NCBI GenBank assembly: GCA_014584635.1 | Contig: JACTML010000066.1 | Location: forward strand, 1-9,298 | DNA: 9,298 bases | Direction of reading: 5' to 3' | Source of the DNA: Nitrosomonas eutropha | GTDB lineage: Bacteria; Pseudomonadota; Gammaproteobacteria; Burkholderiales; Nitrosomonadaceae | In this document: positions 1-7,706 of the stretch, piece by piece | Layout of the letters: every line of letters starts with the position of its first letter | How positions within the stretch are numbered: position 1 is the stretch's first letter | The notes under the pieces: model-generated | The model's database searches: none | What the model was told of the DNA's origin: nothing | Seen by the model: only the letters and a program-made list of their open reading frames with translations | Translations under genes and position numbers: made by a program

Positions 1-1602
1 ATCAGCGAAACCGGTAACAGCACCGAGCTGGCAACCCGACTGGCAGCTTCAGCGACCAAGCAAGGGCTTAATCCCGTCCTTATAAGTGCGGCTGATTACA
101 AAATCCGCAAGCTAAAAGATGAACAGGATTTACTGATCATTACCTCTACCCATGGCGAAGGTGATCCTCCGCAAACAGGAATGGAATTTTTCGAGTTTAT
201 CGAAAGTCGCAAAGCACCTGCATTACCGGGATTGCGCTACGCCATACTGGCACTCGGGGACATGAGCTATGAACATTTCTGTGGCGCGGGCAAACGTCTT
301 GATGAGCGTTTTGAGGTATTAGGCGCCAAACGGTTGCGCCCGCGTGTTGATTGCGATGTGGATTATGAAGAACCGGCTGCCGCATGGAGCACCGACATTC
401 TTAAGTTGCTCGCTGCAGAGCGCACGGCAACTGCGCCGGCGCCCGTTTCGGTATCGACAACAGCAACAGGAATCAGTCAACAAACAAATGACGCTACCTA
501 CAGCAAACGCAATCCCTTTCCGGCAACTGTAATTGACAGCATTACTCTCTCCGGACGCGGCTCCACTCGCGAAACGCGGCATATCGAAATTTCACTGGCC
601 GATTCCGGACTGGTTTACGAGCCCGGAGACGCATTGGGAATTGTTGCGCATAACGACCCGGCCGTTGTTGAAGCATTACTGAAAGCACTCGATATGGACT
701 CAGGTGCGCCAGTCACAGTAAAGGGTCAGTCTGCCACCCTCCACGAAGCATTGAGTGAATCATTTGAAATCACGACTGCAACACTGCGTTTCCTTGATCA
801 CTGGGGAGAATTAACCGGCACATCCGATATTTTTACAGCAAAAGACAGTACTGAGCGCGCATCGTTTCTTCATGATAATCACATTATCGATATCATTCGC
901 GCTTACCCGCTCAAAGGGCTGGATCCACAGCGCTTTATCGACGGATTACGTCCTCTGCAACCCCGTCTTTATTCTATTGCCTCCAGCCTGGCGGCTTGTC
1001 CTGATGAAGCACATATTACGGTTGCACCAGTGCGCTACCAACTGCATGAAGAAATGCGTTCAGGTGTTGCATCCGGTCATCTGGCTGATCGAGCCATTGC
1101 TGATTCCGTACTACCTGTCTATATCCAAAACAACCCGCATTTTCGCCTGCCAGCCAGTGATGAACCCATCATCATGATCGGGGCCGGTACCGGAATAGCC
1201 CCTTACCGCGCCTTTATGCAGGAACGGGAAGCTAATGGTGGCGGTCGTTCCTGGCTGTTTTTTGGTGAACGCAATTTCCGTGCCGACTTCCTTTATCAGA
1301 CTGAATGGCAGGAGTGGCTGAAAAATGGCGTTTTAACAAAAATGGAAGTCGCCTTCTCACGCGATACTGCGGAAAAAATTTACGTTCAGCACCGTATTCG
1401 CGAGCACGCACATGATGTTTACGCCTGGCTGGAAGAAGGTGCATATATTTATTTATGTGGTGATGCTGCGCGTATGGCGCCCGACGTCCACGATACGCTC
1501 GTCACCGTTATCGAAGAACAGGCAAGTGTCCAGCGTGAAGAAGCAGAGGAATATCTTCGTGATCTGCAACGCGACGGGCGCTACCAACGTGATGTCTATT
1601 GA
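1..1602 (+). CDS. cysJ: NADPH-sulfite reductase flavoprotein (alpha) subunit, 5'-truncated by window edge
   Basis: CysJ passes electrons from NADPH through FAD and FMN to the CysI hemoprotein, which reduces sulfite to sulfide in the cytoplasm for cysteine synthesis. The frame is open from base 1 and gives 533 residues; the E. coli protein has 599, so about 65-70 N-terminal residues lie outside. Numbering from the first codon in the window, the FMN (flavodoxin) domain shows the phosphate loop TGNST at 4-8, STHGEGDPP at 49-57 and LGDMSYEHFC at 85-94. A Ser/Thr/Ala-rich linker follows near 140-170. The FAD/NADPH half has EPGDALG, RLYSIAS at 322-328, the NADPH loop GAGTGIAP at 394-401, CGDAARM at 486-492, and the family-typical end RYQRDVY. 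No key motif is missing. The stop at 1600-1602 lies 8 bases before the cysI start, so the two are almost certainly co-transcribed and translationally coupled. An internal ATG at 181 is not the start, because the upstream FMN loop is clearly coding. Confidence 0.96.
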   Translation: MSETGNSTELATRLAASATKQGLNPVLISAADYKIRKLKDEQDLLIITSTHGEGDPPQTGMEFFEFIESRKAPALPGLRYAILALGDMSYEHFCGAGKRLDERFEVLGAKRLRPRVDCDVDYEEPAAAWSTDILKLLAAERTATAPAPVSVSTTATGISQQTNDATYSKRNPFPATVIDSITLSGRGSTRETRHIEISLADSGLVYEPGDALGIVAHNDPAVVEALLKALDMDSGAPVTVKGQSATLHEALSESFEITTATLRFLDHWGELTGTSDIFTAKDSTERASFLHDNHIIDIIRAYPLKGLDPQRFIDGLRPLQPRLYSIASSLAACPDEAHITVAPVRYQLHEEMRSGVASGHLADRAIADSVLPVYIQNNPHFRLPASDEPIIMIGAGTGIAPYRAFMQEREANGGGRSWLFFGERNFRADFLYQTEWQEWLKNGVLTKMEVAFSRDTAEKIYVQHRIREHAHDVYAWLEEGAYIYLCGDAARMAPDVHDTLVTVIEEQASVQREEAEEYLRDLQRDGRYQRDVY

Positions 1603-1610
1603 GGATAGAA

Positions 1611-3332
1611 ATGGCTGATACGCTCCCCCCGGTCGATCGCAGTTGCGATATTTCCCAACCACTCGAACGGCTCAGTCCGGATGAAACCCTTAAGTACAAA
1701 AGTGAGCAATTACGTGGCACGATAGCGCTCGGGTTATTGAATCGTATTACTTCTGCTGTACCGGGTAACGACATCAAGCTGATGAAGTTTCACGGTATTT
1801 ATGAGCAGGATGATCGTGATGTTCGCGATGAACGCCGTCGCCAGAAACTGGAACCGGCTTTTCAATTCATGATTCGCGTACGTCTGCCAGGGGGTATCTG
1901 CACAACCGAGCGCTGGTTAAAAATATCAGAACTTGCCTGCAAACACGGCAACGAAACCTTGCGCATGACCACCAGGCAAACTTTCCAGTTTCACTGGGTA
2001 CTCAAGCACAATATCGTTCCTGTCATTCGCGGTCTTCACGAGGTACTGCTTGATACAGTCGCTGCATGCGGGGACGATTCACGTGGCGTGATGGCAACAG
2101 TTAATCCCCAGTTTCCGGCTCTGCAGACAGAGCTGTCCGCACTGGCAAAAACGATAAGCGATCACGTTATTCCAAAAACACGCGCCTATCACGAAATCTG
2201 GTACGGCGAAGAACGTGTCGCCACGTCCGAACCGGAAGAACCTTTCTACGGGCGAACATATATGCCCCGAAAATTCAAGATTGGATTCGTCATTCCGCCC
2301 AATAATGATATTGATATTTATGCCCAGGATCTGGGTTACATTGCGATTGTCGGTGAAGATGGCAAAATAGCAGGGTTCAATGTGGCGATTGGCGGCGGTA
2401 TGGGGCGTACCGACAAAGCACCACACACCTATCCGCGTACCGCATCAGTTATCGGCTTCATTACTCCGGACAGGCTTTTCTCCGTTACCGAGGCTGTTAT
2501 GGGTGTCCAGCGTGACTATGGTAATCGCGCCGACCGTTCACGCGCCCGGTTTAAATACACAATCGATGACAAAGGACTTGACTGGATCAAGCTCGCAATT
2601 GAGGATCGAGCTGGCCCGCTGGATCCGGCACGTTCCTATGATTTCACTTCTAACGCAGATACCTACGGATGGGTTAAGTCAGATGATGGATTGCATCACT
2701 TTACCCTATTTATCGAAAATGGCCGACTTAATCGTGACACACTCGATAAAATCGCACGGATAGCACATGCCCATAAAGGACATTTTCGTCTGACTCCCAA
2801 CCAGAATCTGATGATTGCAAATGTTGCCCAGGCTGATAAGCCGGAAATAGAAGCATTGCTGGCAGAAACGGGACTGGCTGCCTTGAACGAGCACAGTGTA
2901 CTGCGAATGAATTCAATGGCGTGCGTAGCATTGCCAACTTGCGGACTGGCGATGGCGGACAGCGAACGCTACCTGCCTGCATTGATTACAAAAATAGAAG
3001 CAGTTCTTACCCGGTATAATCTGCAGAATGAGCCGATTACACTCAGAATGACAGGATGTCCCAATGGATGCAGCCGTCCTTTTATTGCTGAAATTGCGCT
3101 TACCGGTCGCGCTCCTGGTAAATATAATCTTTATCTGGGCGGTGGGTTTCACGGCCAGCGACTTAATCGCCTTTATCGTGAAAATATTGGAGAAGCTGCA
3201 ATCCTTGAAGCGCTTGATAAGATATTCAGTCGCTACGCGACAGAACGATTACCCGGTGAGCATTTTGGAGATTTTACGATTCGCGCCGGGATCATTCGCG
3301 AAGTAACAGAAGGACGTTTTTCAAACGACTGA
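1611..3332 (+). CDS. cysI: NADPH-sulfite reductase hemoprotein (beta) subunit
   Basis: CysI carries siroheme and a [4Fe-4S] cluster and performs the six-electron reduction of sulfite to sulfide with electrons from CysJ. The 573-residue product matches the usual length (570 in E. coli). The cluster/siroheme cysteines are all present: C438 and C444 in ACVALPTC, and C483 and C487 in TGCPNGC. The siroheme-site basic stretches MTTRQTFQFHW and PRKFK are intact, as are NDIDIYAQD, ENGRL and the C-terminal GEHFGDFTIRAGIIR. I chose ATG 1611 because GAGGA at 1601-1605 sits at proper spacing before it. A TTG at 1599 in the same frame would overlap the cysJ stop and destroy this arrangement. The ribosome-binding site overlaps the cysJ stop codon, which suggests translational coupling that would help balance the two subunits. 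Nothing looks degraded. Confidence 0.97.
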   Translation: MADTLPPVDRSCDISQPLERLSPDETLKYKSEQLRGTIALGLLNRITSAVPGNDIKLMKFHGIYEQDDRDVRDERRRQKLEPAFQFMIRVRLPGGICTTERWLKISELACKHGNETLRMTTRQTFQFHWVLKHNIVPVIRGLHEVLLDTVAACGDDSRGVMATVNPQFPALQTELSALAKTISDHVIPKTRAYHEIWYGEERVATSEPEEPFYGRTYMPRKFKIGFVIPPNNDIDIYAQDLGYIAIVGEDGKIAGFNVAIGGGMGRTDKAPHTYPRTASVIGFITPDRLFSVTEAVMGVQRDYGNRADRSRARFKYTIDDKGLDWIKLAIEDRAGPLDPARSYDFTSNADTYGWVKSDDGLHHFTLFIENGRLNRDTLDKIARIAHAHKGHFRLTPNQNLMIANVAQADKPEIEALLAETGLAALNEHSVLRMNSMACVALPTCGLAMADSERYLPALITKIEAVLTRYNLQNEPITLRMTGCPNGCSRPFIAEIALTGRAPGKYNLYLGGGFHGQRLNRLYRENIGEAAILEALDKIFSRYATERLPGEHFGDFTIRAGIIREVTEGRFSND

Positions 3333-3372
3333 AAAAACTGCACATCCACCCTTGTCAAATACTGGCTGGCTT

Positions 3373-3405
3373 CCGTTAATCACTTGCGGAACAAGTGATT
3401 AACGG
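3373..3405. terminator. Perfect 14-bp stem-loop between convergent genes
   Basis: CCGTTAATCACTTG at 3373-3386 is followed by the 5-base loop CGGAA and then its exact reverse complement at 3392-3405. It lies 40 bases after the cysI stop and 16 bases after the end of the convergent minus-strand gene, so it could end transcripts from both sides. Neither strand has a T-run next to the stem, so it is not a canonical intrinsic terminator. It may instead protect mRNA 3' ends or work with Rho. Confidence 0.5.
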
Positions 3406-3421
3406 TATACATAGAATCAGA

Positions 3422-4528
3422 CTAAAGCTTGGCTCCGGTCCCCACTAATGTTGCTGAGGTAATTTTATAGGAAAAGGATTCCGGCTCCAGGCTATCCTGC
3501 TGTTTTCCATCGATTTCAGCATGCGGGTAGAGAAAAAAGGGTAATCTGCCTGCCGCGCAAGCCTTACCCAGATCCACATTCTCACCATCATTAAATGCAA
3601 CCCAGTTCATCTCCCAGGATCCAAACAGCTTCTCTCTCAACTGACTGATCACATCATGATTACCTGGTAGTGATTCCAGTGCCATTACGCGCGCCACATC
3701 GGATGGATCAACCGGCACCCAACCCAACCCTGCAAGATAAAACTCTGCCTGACAATGCTGGGAAGTACTCACATCCCCGGATTTACCAAGATTCTTGTTA
3801 AGAGAAGATTCACCGATACGGATTCCGTACTGAATTCTCGCAGGGATACCGGATGCACGTGCCAGCCCGACAAAAAGTGAGTGAATATCCGCACATTTAC
3901 CATTGAAATTCTCTCCGGATAACATGCTGCGAATATCTCCCCTGCCCTGCCCGCGCACATTGTTATCATAAGTAACATTATCAATTATCCAGTCATAAAC
4001 AGCACGAGCCTGTTGCAAAGGCGTATGTGCATTAGCCTGGCTGGTTATGGAATGTGCCAGTTTTTTCACCGCATTATCCAACGGAACCTGTTTGGTCGGC
4101 TGGAGATAACGCTGGATATTTTGGGGAATTGAGGCCTTTACCGGAGCCCGATAAAAGCTCAGATCAACAGCACGATGCGCTGTTTTGACAATGCTGCTTA
4201 CCTTGACTGTGCGCTCTTCCCCTTTTTGCCAGGTTGCAAAAAATACCGGGGAAGCAGTACCCGGCAACATATAAAATGCGGAAGCTGTCGCTTTTCCACT
4301 CCAGTTGTTCCCCTGTGTGAACTGATAAACTGTATCGTTCGTATCCGGTAACGGTAGCCACAATTTTGCAACTTTACCTGCGGCAGGCAATGTGATTTGA
4401 TACGTCAACTGATAACCTCGCCACTTTGCCTGACTCAGTGGCAATGCAGCAGCACGCGAAACAGAAGGAGCCAAAACAGCTGCTGCCGCGCCAGTGCCAA
4501 TCAATTTGAAGAAATCCCTGCGTTTCAT
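3422..4528 (-). CDS. Tat-exported transglutaminase-like (putative cysteine protease fold) protein
   Basis: The 368-residue product begins with a twin-arginine signal: MKRRDFFKLI, an Ala-rich hydrophobic stretch to about residue 20, then SRAAA, with cleavage likely near residue 27. It is therefore probably exported folded to the periplasm. A beta-rich region follows at about 35-130. The transglutaminase-like core lies at about 165-280 and shows the expected Cys-His-Asp triad: C212 in NGKCADIHSLF, H258 in SQHCQAEFY and D274 in WVPVDPSD. The phrase ARASGIPARIQYG is typical of the COG1305 family. The substrate is unknown; relatives include proteases, amidases and peptide-processing enzymes. The start at 4528 is preferred because GAGGAG (minus strand, 4533-4538) sits 4 bases upstream and because it puts the twin arginine at the N-terminus. 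An upstream in-frame start at 4624 would bury the signal and overlap the divergent gene. It is divergent from the esterase gene and convergent with cysI. Confidence 0.88.
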   Translation of the reverse strand: MKRRDFFKLIGTGAAAAVLAPSVSRAAALPLSQAKWRGYQLTYQITLPAAGKVAKLWLPLPDTNDTVYQFTQGNNWSGKATASAFYMLPGTASPVFFATWQKGEERTVKVSSIVKTAHRAVDLSFYRAPVKASIPQNIQRYLQPTKQVPLDNAVKKLAHSITSQANAHTPLQQARAVYDWIIDNVTYDNNVRGQGRGDIRSMLSGENFNGKCADIHSLFVGLARASGIPARIQYGIRIGESSLNKNLGKSGDVSTSQHCQAEFYLAGLGWVPVDPSDVARVMALESLPGNHDVISQLREKLFGSWEMNWVAFNDGENVDLGKACAAGRLPFFLYPHAEIDGKQQDSLEPESFSYKITSATLVGTGAKL

Positions 4529-4574
4529 ACAACTCCTCATCAATGATAGTATTGAGCCAAATAAATCTCTTGTA

Positions 4575-4603
4575 ATTAACTTGTCATACCTGTTTTCAGT
4601 CAA
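4575..4603 (-). promoter_or_regulatory. Candidate sigma70 promoter for the transglutaminase-like gene
   Basis: Read on the minus strand, TTGACT (plus coordinates 4598-4603; 5 of 6 to the -35 consensus) is followed after exactly 17 bases by GTTAAT (4575-4580; 4 of 6 to the -10 consensus). Transcription would start near 4568 and give a leader of about 40 bases with the GAGGAG ribosome-binding site. The -35 box ends 7 bases before the start codon of the divergent esterase gene, so the two transcription units probably interfere or share control. Confidence 0.4.
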
Positions 4604-4609
4604 TTCCTT

Positions 4610-5290
4610 ATGCCCGATAATCAACCTCAGCTTTCTGCAATTGATATCGCAACCGGACCAGAACCCCTATATACCATAATATGGATGCACGGGTTAGGGG
4701 CTGATGGCAATGATTTTGTACCCATCATTCACTCACTTGATTTACCGGCAATCCCGATCCGTTTTTTGTTCCCGCACGCCCCGTTGCAACCCGTCACAAT
4801 TAACGGCGGATACGTTATGCGAGCATGGTACGACATCCAGGACGTTGATTTTATCAAGCGGGAAGATGAAGCTGGGCTATACAGATCGCAACGCGCCATC
4901 CTAGCACTGATCAAACGCGAAAACCAGCGAGGAATTCCATCCGAACGTATTGTTTTAGCTGGATTTTCACAGGGTGCTGCCATGGCGCTACAGGTCGGAT
5001 TACGCCACCCGGATAAACTGGCCGGCATCATCGCGCTCTCCGGATATTTACCGCTGACGCACAAAATCAGGCAGGAAACCCATGCGGCCAATCAGGAAAC
5101 ACCTGTATTTATGGCTCATGGTAATCATGACAATGTCGTACCGGTCGATCTGGCGCGCACCTCATTGCAGCTGTTGCGCAAATACAACTATTCTGTTATT
5201 TGGCACGAATATCCAATGGCACATACTGTATGCGACCAGGAATTGGCTGATATTTCCTGCTGGTTGAGAAACATTCTGAAAGAAGTTTAA
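4610..5290 (+). CDS. Carboxylesterase / phospholipase family alpha/beta-hydrolase
   Basis: This cytoplasmic serine hydrolase has 226 residues, the usual size for the bacterial carboxylesterase II / acyl-protein-thioesterase-like family (abhydrolase_2, YpfH/EstB type). The nucleophile is S120 in GFSQGAAM, the acid D174 in HGNHDNVVP and the base H205 in MAHTV. The oxyanion-hole motif HGLGADGNDF starts at H27, and RAWYDI at 71-76 is also typical. There is no signal peptide. The family hydrolyses short-chain carboxylic esters or lysophospholipids; the natural substrate cannot be read from sequence. ATG 4610 gives the expected N-terminus, but no Shine-Dalgarno sequence is visible before it (CAATTCCTT), so translation may start weakly or from a very short leader. 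The transporter gene follows after 27 bases, suggesting co-transcription. Confidence 0.93.
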   Translation: MPDNQPQLSAIDIATGPEPLYTIIWMHGLGADGNDFVPIIHSLDLPAIPIRFLFPHAPLQPVTINGGYVMRAWYDIQDVDFIKREDEAGLYRSQRAILALIKRENQRGIPSERIVLAGFSQGAAMALQVGLRHPDKLAGIIALSGYLPLTHKIRQETHAANQETPVFMAHGNHDNVVPVDLARTSLQLLRKYNYSVIWHEYPMAHTVCDQELADISCWLRNILKEV

Positions 5291-5317
5291 ATTTTCATAT
5301 TTTCAAAGTGAATCATT

Positions 5318-6007
5318 ATGACTCATGAGAATAATCACTACTCTCACCGAACCGGCTGGCTGCGGGCTGCAGTATTGGGTGCTAATGATGGCATTGTCTC
5401 CATCGCCAGCCTGATTATTGGTGTGGCATCCGCCCATGCAGATATCGAAGACATTCTGCTGGCGGGAGTGGCTGGACTTGTTGCCGGAGCCATGTCCATG
5501 GCTGCCGGAGAATATGTTTCCGTAAGCTCTCAGGCAGATACAGAGAAAGCAGATATCGCGCTCGAACAATATCACCTGATCCGGGATATCAATTATGAGA
5601 TTCAGGAATTAACGGATATTTACATAACAAGAGGTGTTGAACCCGAACTGGCTGGAAAAGTAGCCGAACAACTGATGGCGCATGATGCGCTGGGCGCCCA
5701 CCTGCGAGATGAATTGGGTTTACACGAACGTATTAATGCCAAACCCACACAAGCCGCCCTTACCTCGGCAGCCATGTTTACGCTTGGGGCAGCCATGCCG
5801 CTCCTGGCAATTATGGTGGCACCGGCATCACAGATCATTCCCGCTGTAACAATCACTTCTCTTCTCTCATTGGCTACCTTGGGGACACTGGCAGCTTATC
5901 TTGGAAGGGCAAGCATGCTGACAGGTGCCGCGCGTGTAGTTTTCTGGGGAGCACTTGCCATGGGGTTTACTGCACTTACCGGCACGCTTTTTGAAATGGC
6001 TGTCTGA
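5318..6007 (+). CDS. VIT1/CCC1-family iron/manganese transporter
   Basis: This inner-membrane protein of 229 residues belongs to the VIT family, whose characterised plant and yeast members move Fe2+ or Mn2+ out of the cytosol by proton antiport. Hydrophobic segments lie at about 16-39, 46-70, 145-168, 172-196 and 203-226, fitting the five-helix VIT fold. Segment 1 contains GANDGIVS with D24, and segment 2 contains GAMSMAAGEYVSVSSQ with M59 and M61; the equivalent Asp and Met residues line the metal path in the solved plant structure. Between segments 2 and 3, residues 75-140 form an acidic, Glu/Asp-rich soluble loop (QELTDIY, GVEPELAGKVAEQL), matching the cytoplasmic metal-binding domain. In a bacterium it would export or detoxify iron or manganese; the preferred metal is not determined by sequence. 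It follows the esterase gene closely, with only a weak ribosome-binding site (AAGTGA). Confidence 0.92.
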   Translation: MTHENNHYSHRTGWLRAAVLGANDGIVSIASLIIGVASAHADIEDILLAGVAGLVAGAMSMAAGEYVSVSSQADTEKADIALEQYHLIRDINYEIQELTDIYITRGVEPELAGKVAEQLMAHDALGAHLRDELGLHERINAKPTQAALTSAAMFTLGAAMPLLAIMVAPASQIIPAVTITSLLSLATLGTLAAYLGRASMLTGAARVVFWGALAMGFTALTGTLFEMAV

Positions 6008-6071
6008 ACAAGAGTAAACAGAAGGAATCTCTGAAAATCTGCAAACTGATTTATACAAAAAAGAGCGAACT

Positions 6072-6524
6072 TTGGATCTGATTTTGTGGCGTCACGCTGA
6101 AGCAGAAGACCGTATCCCCGATGCAGCGCGCGCGTTAACGGAAAAAGGCTTGCAACAGGCACAAAAAGTGGCACAGTGGCTGCAACCCAGATTGCCACAG
6201 GATGTACATATCATCGTGAGTCCGGCCAGACGTACCCAACAGACCGCCCTGGCGCTGACTACCCGTTTTGAAACCAGTGCACAGGTTGGCACGGGAACCA
6301 CACCATATAAGGTCCTCAATACAATTGCCTGGCCAGAGGCGGAAGGGACCGTACTGGTAGTGGGACATCAGCCAACCCTGGGTAAAATTGCCTCCCTCCT
6401 GTTAAAAGGAGATGAAACCGGTTTCAGCGTACGGAAAGGTTCTATCTGGTGGTTCAGCCATAAGCAAAAAGGTGGGCAGGAAGGCATTATTCTGCGCGCC
6501 GTCATAACCCCCGAGATTCTGTAA
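6072..6524 (+). CDS. sixA: Phosphohistidine phosphatase, SixA type
   Basis: This is a small histidine-phosphatase-superfamily enzyme of 150 residues, similar to E. coli SixA (161), which removes phosphate from histidine residues of phosphotransfer proteins. The catalytic RHAEAE motif lies at 7-12, with H8 as the phospho-accepting histidine. SPARRTQQTA at 50-59 provides the conserved Arg, and VGHQPTLG carries the second histidine, H99. The start is a TTG at 6072: no ATG or GTG is available in frame between the upstream stop at 6015 and the RHAE motif, the N-terminus MDLILWRHAEAE is the family norm, and AAGAG at 6061-6065 lies 6 bases upstream. It is 64 bases after the transporter gene. In E. 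coli, SixA has been linked to ArcB and to the nitrogen-related PTS; whether this organism has those partners cannot be judged here. Confidence 0.88.
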   Translation: MDLILWRHAEAEDRIPDAARALTEKGLQQAQKVAQWLQPRLPQDVHIIVSPARRTQQTALALTTRFETSAQVGTGTTPYKVLNTIAWPEAEGTVLVVGHQPTLGKIASLLLKGDETGFSVRKGSIWWFSHKQKGGQEGIILRAVITPEIL

Positions 6525-6643
6525 ATCTCTTAAATGGCACGAAAAAACAGTTATCGATAGCGCTCTGCTCGTGCAAAATAACTATATGCTTGCTTATTCT
6601 GAAATTTTTATCAGGAACCGGACAAAAATATAAACATACCCTC

Positions 6644-7594
6644 ATGAAAATACTGCCTTCCTTATTTTCTCCTGCCGGCAAAAATGCAAGATTATCCATT
6701 GTTATTCACCACCGTGTGATTCCGGAGCCTGATCTTTTGCTTGGCGACGGCGGAATAACAGCATTTGAAACCAGGCTCAATTATCTGGCTGGAAACTTCA
6801 ATATTTTACCCTTGTCCGAAGCAGCAAGCCGCCTGCAGAACGGCACACTACCCAGCCGCGCCGCCTGTATTACCTTTGACGATGGCTACGCGGATAACGC
6901 AGAGATAGCCCTTCCCCTTCTTCAGAAATACGGAGTTCCCGCAACTTTTTTCGTAGCCTCCGGCTTTCTTGATGGCGGAAGAATGTGGAACGATACCGTA
7001 ATTGAATCAATACGCCTTGCCACAGGAGATAAACTTGATCTGCGTTCAATTGATCTGGGCATTCACGCAATCGCTACGCTTGAACAAAAACGGGAAGCGC
7101 TAACTTTTCTGATAGACAGGCTGAAATATCTGCCTTATGAAACAAGAGCCTTGCAGGTAGAAAAATTAAGTACCATTATTTCCGCCAGATTGCCGGATAA
7201 CCTTATGATGACCTCAGCGCAAGTCAGACAGCTACATGATGCAGGCATGGAAATCGGTGCTCACACCGTTACCCATCCCATTCTTGCAAAAATTGATGCT
7301 GCGGCAGCACTGGCAGAGATCACAGAAGGCAAGGCAAAGCTTGAGGCAATTATTGGCACGCAAGTACGTTTATTTGCCTACCCGAACGGCAAACCGGGAA
7401 AAGATTATTTGTCGATTCACACAAAAATGGTTCAGGATGCCGGATTTGAGGCGGCCGTTTCAACCGCATGGGGAGCCGCTCGACAAAATAGCGATATATT
7501 CCAGCTGCCACGCTTTACTCCCTGGGATAAAGGTGAATTACGGTATGTACTGCGTATGGTTCACAATATGCGCCAAAAAATTCAGGTGGCATAA
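6644..7594 (+). CDS. Polysaccharide deacetylase (NodB homology, carbohydrate esterase 4) family protein
   Basis: This 316-residue NodB-domain protein would remove N- or O-acetyl groups from a polysaccharide with a bound metal. Motif 1 is TFDDGYADN with D79 and D80 (catalytic base and metal ligand). Motif 2 is AHTVTHP with metal ligands H207 and H211. Motif 3 is FAYPNGKPGKDY from 244. KYGVPATFFVASGFLDGG and FTPWD (291-295) are also characteristic of this proteobacterial subfamily. There is no clear signal peptide; the N-terminus MKILPSLFSPAGKNARLSIVIHHRV matches the subfamily, which may act in the cytoplasm or at the membrane on capsule or exopolysaccharide precursors. I prefer ATG 6644 over the in-frame TTG at 6590, which adds 18 residues absent from related proteins as I recall them. 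Neither start has a good ribosome-binding site, so the start is less certain than the gene. No other polysaccharide genes are in view. Confidence 0.9.
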   Translation: MKILPSLFSPAGKNARLSIVIHHRVIPEPDLLLGDGGITAFETRLNYLAGNFNILPLSEAASRLQNGTLPSRAACITFDDGYADNAEIALPLLQKYGVPATFFVASGFLDGGRMWNDTVIESIRLATGDKLDLRSIDLGIHAIATLEQKREALTFLIDRLKYLPYETRALQVEKLSTIISARLPDNLMMTSAQVRQLHDAGMEIGAHTVTHPILAKIDAAAALAEITEGKAKLEAIIGTQVRLFAYPNGKPGKDYLSIHTKMVQDAGFEAAVSTAWGAARQNSDIFQLPRFTPWDKGELRYVLRMVHNMRQKIQVA

Positions 7595-7674
7595 CGCATA
7601 ACAAATCTCTGAATATGCTGCATTGCCCTACTTGCGCTGCAGGTAGAAACGTACACCTTTTCTGATGTACCACG

Positions 7675-7706
7675 AAAAAGGCCTGTACGGGAATTCCCGC
7701 ACAGGC
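7675..7706 (-). terminator. Intrinsic terminator reading on the minus strand, with no known gene upstream of it
   Basis: On the minus strand, GCCTGT, G, CGGG, loop AATT, CCCG, T, ACAGGC folds into an 11-pair stem (one G-U), immediately followed by CTTTTT (plus coordinates 7680 down to 7675). On the plus strand the G-U position becomes an A-C mismatch and there is no T-run after the stem. The element is therefore built to stop transcription coming from the right. The nearest protein gene in that direction is on the opposite strand, so the terminated transcript is unaccounted for. Confidence 0.65.

Noticed and set aside
1599..1610. TTG at 1599 as an earlier cysI start
   Set aside because: It would overlap the cysJ stop and lacks its own ribosome-binding site; ATG 1611 has GAGGA at proper spacing and gives the usual CysI length.
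2079..2763. Open frames of 115 and 127 codons overlapping cysI
   Set aside because: They lie wholly inside a conserved, complete cysI frame and their products resemble no family; they are shadows of the real gene.
4529..4624. Upstream in-frame start at 4624 for the transglutaminase-like gene
   Set aside because: It would put 32 residues before the twin-arginine signal, overlap the divergent esterase start and ignore the GAGGAG site before 4528.
6590..6643. TTG at 6590 as the deacetylase start
   Set aside because: It adds 18 residues without a ribosome-binding site, and the subfamily N-terminus begins at the ATG at 6644.
7628..7670. Stem-loops at 7628-7646 and 7651-7670 as a terminator for the deacetylase gene
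   Set aside because: Neither is followed by a T-run on the plus strand, and the first has only a 3-base loop; they remain unexplained hairpins.
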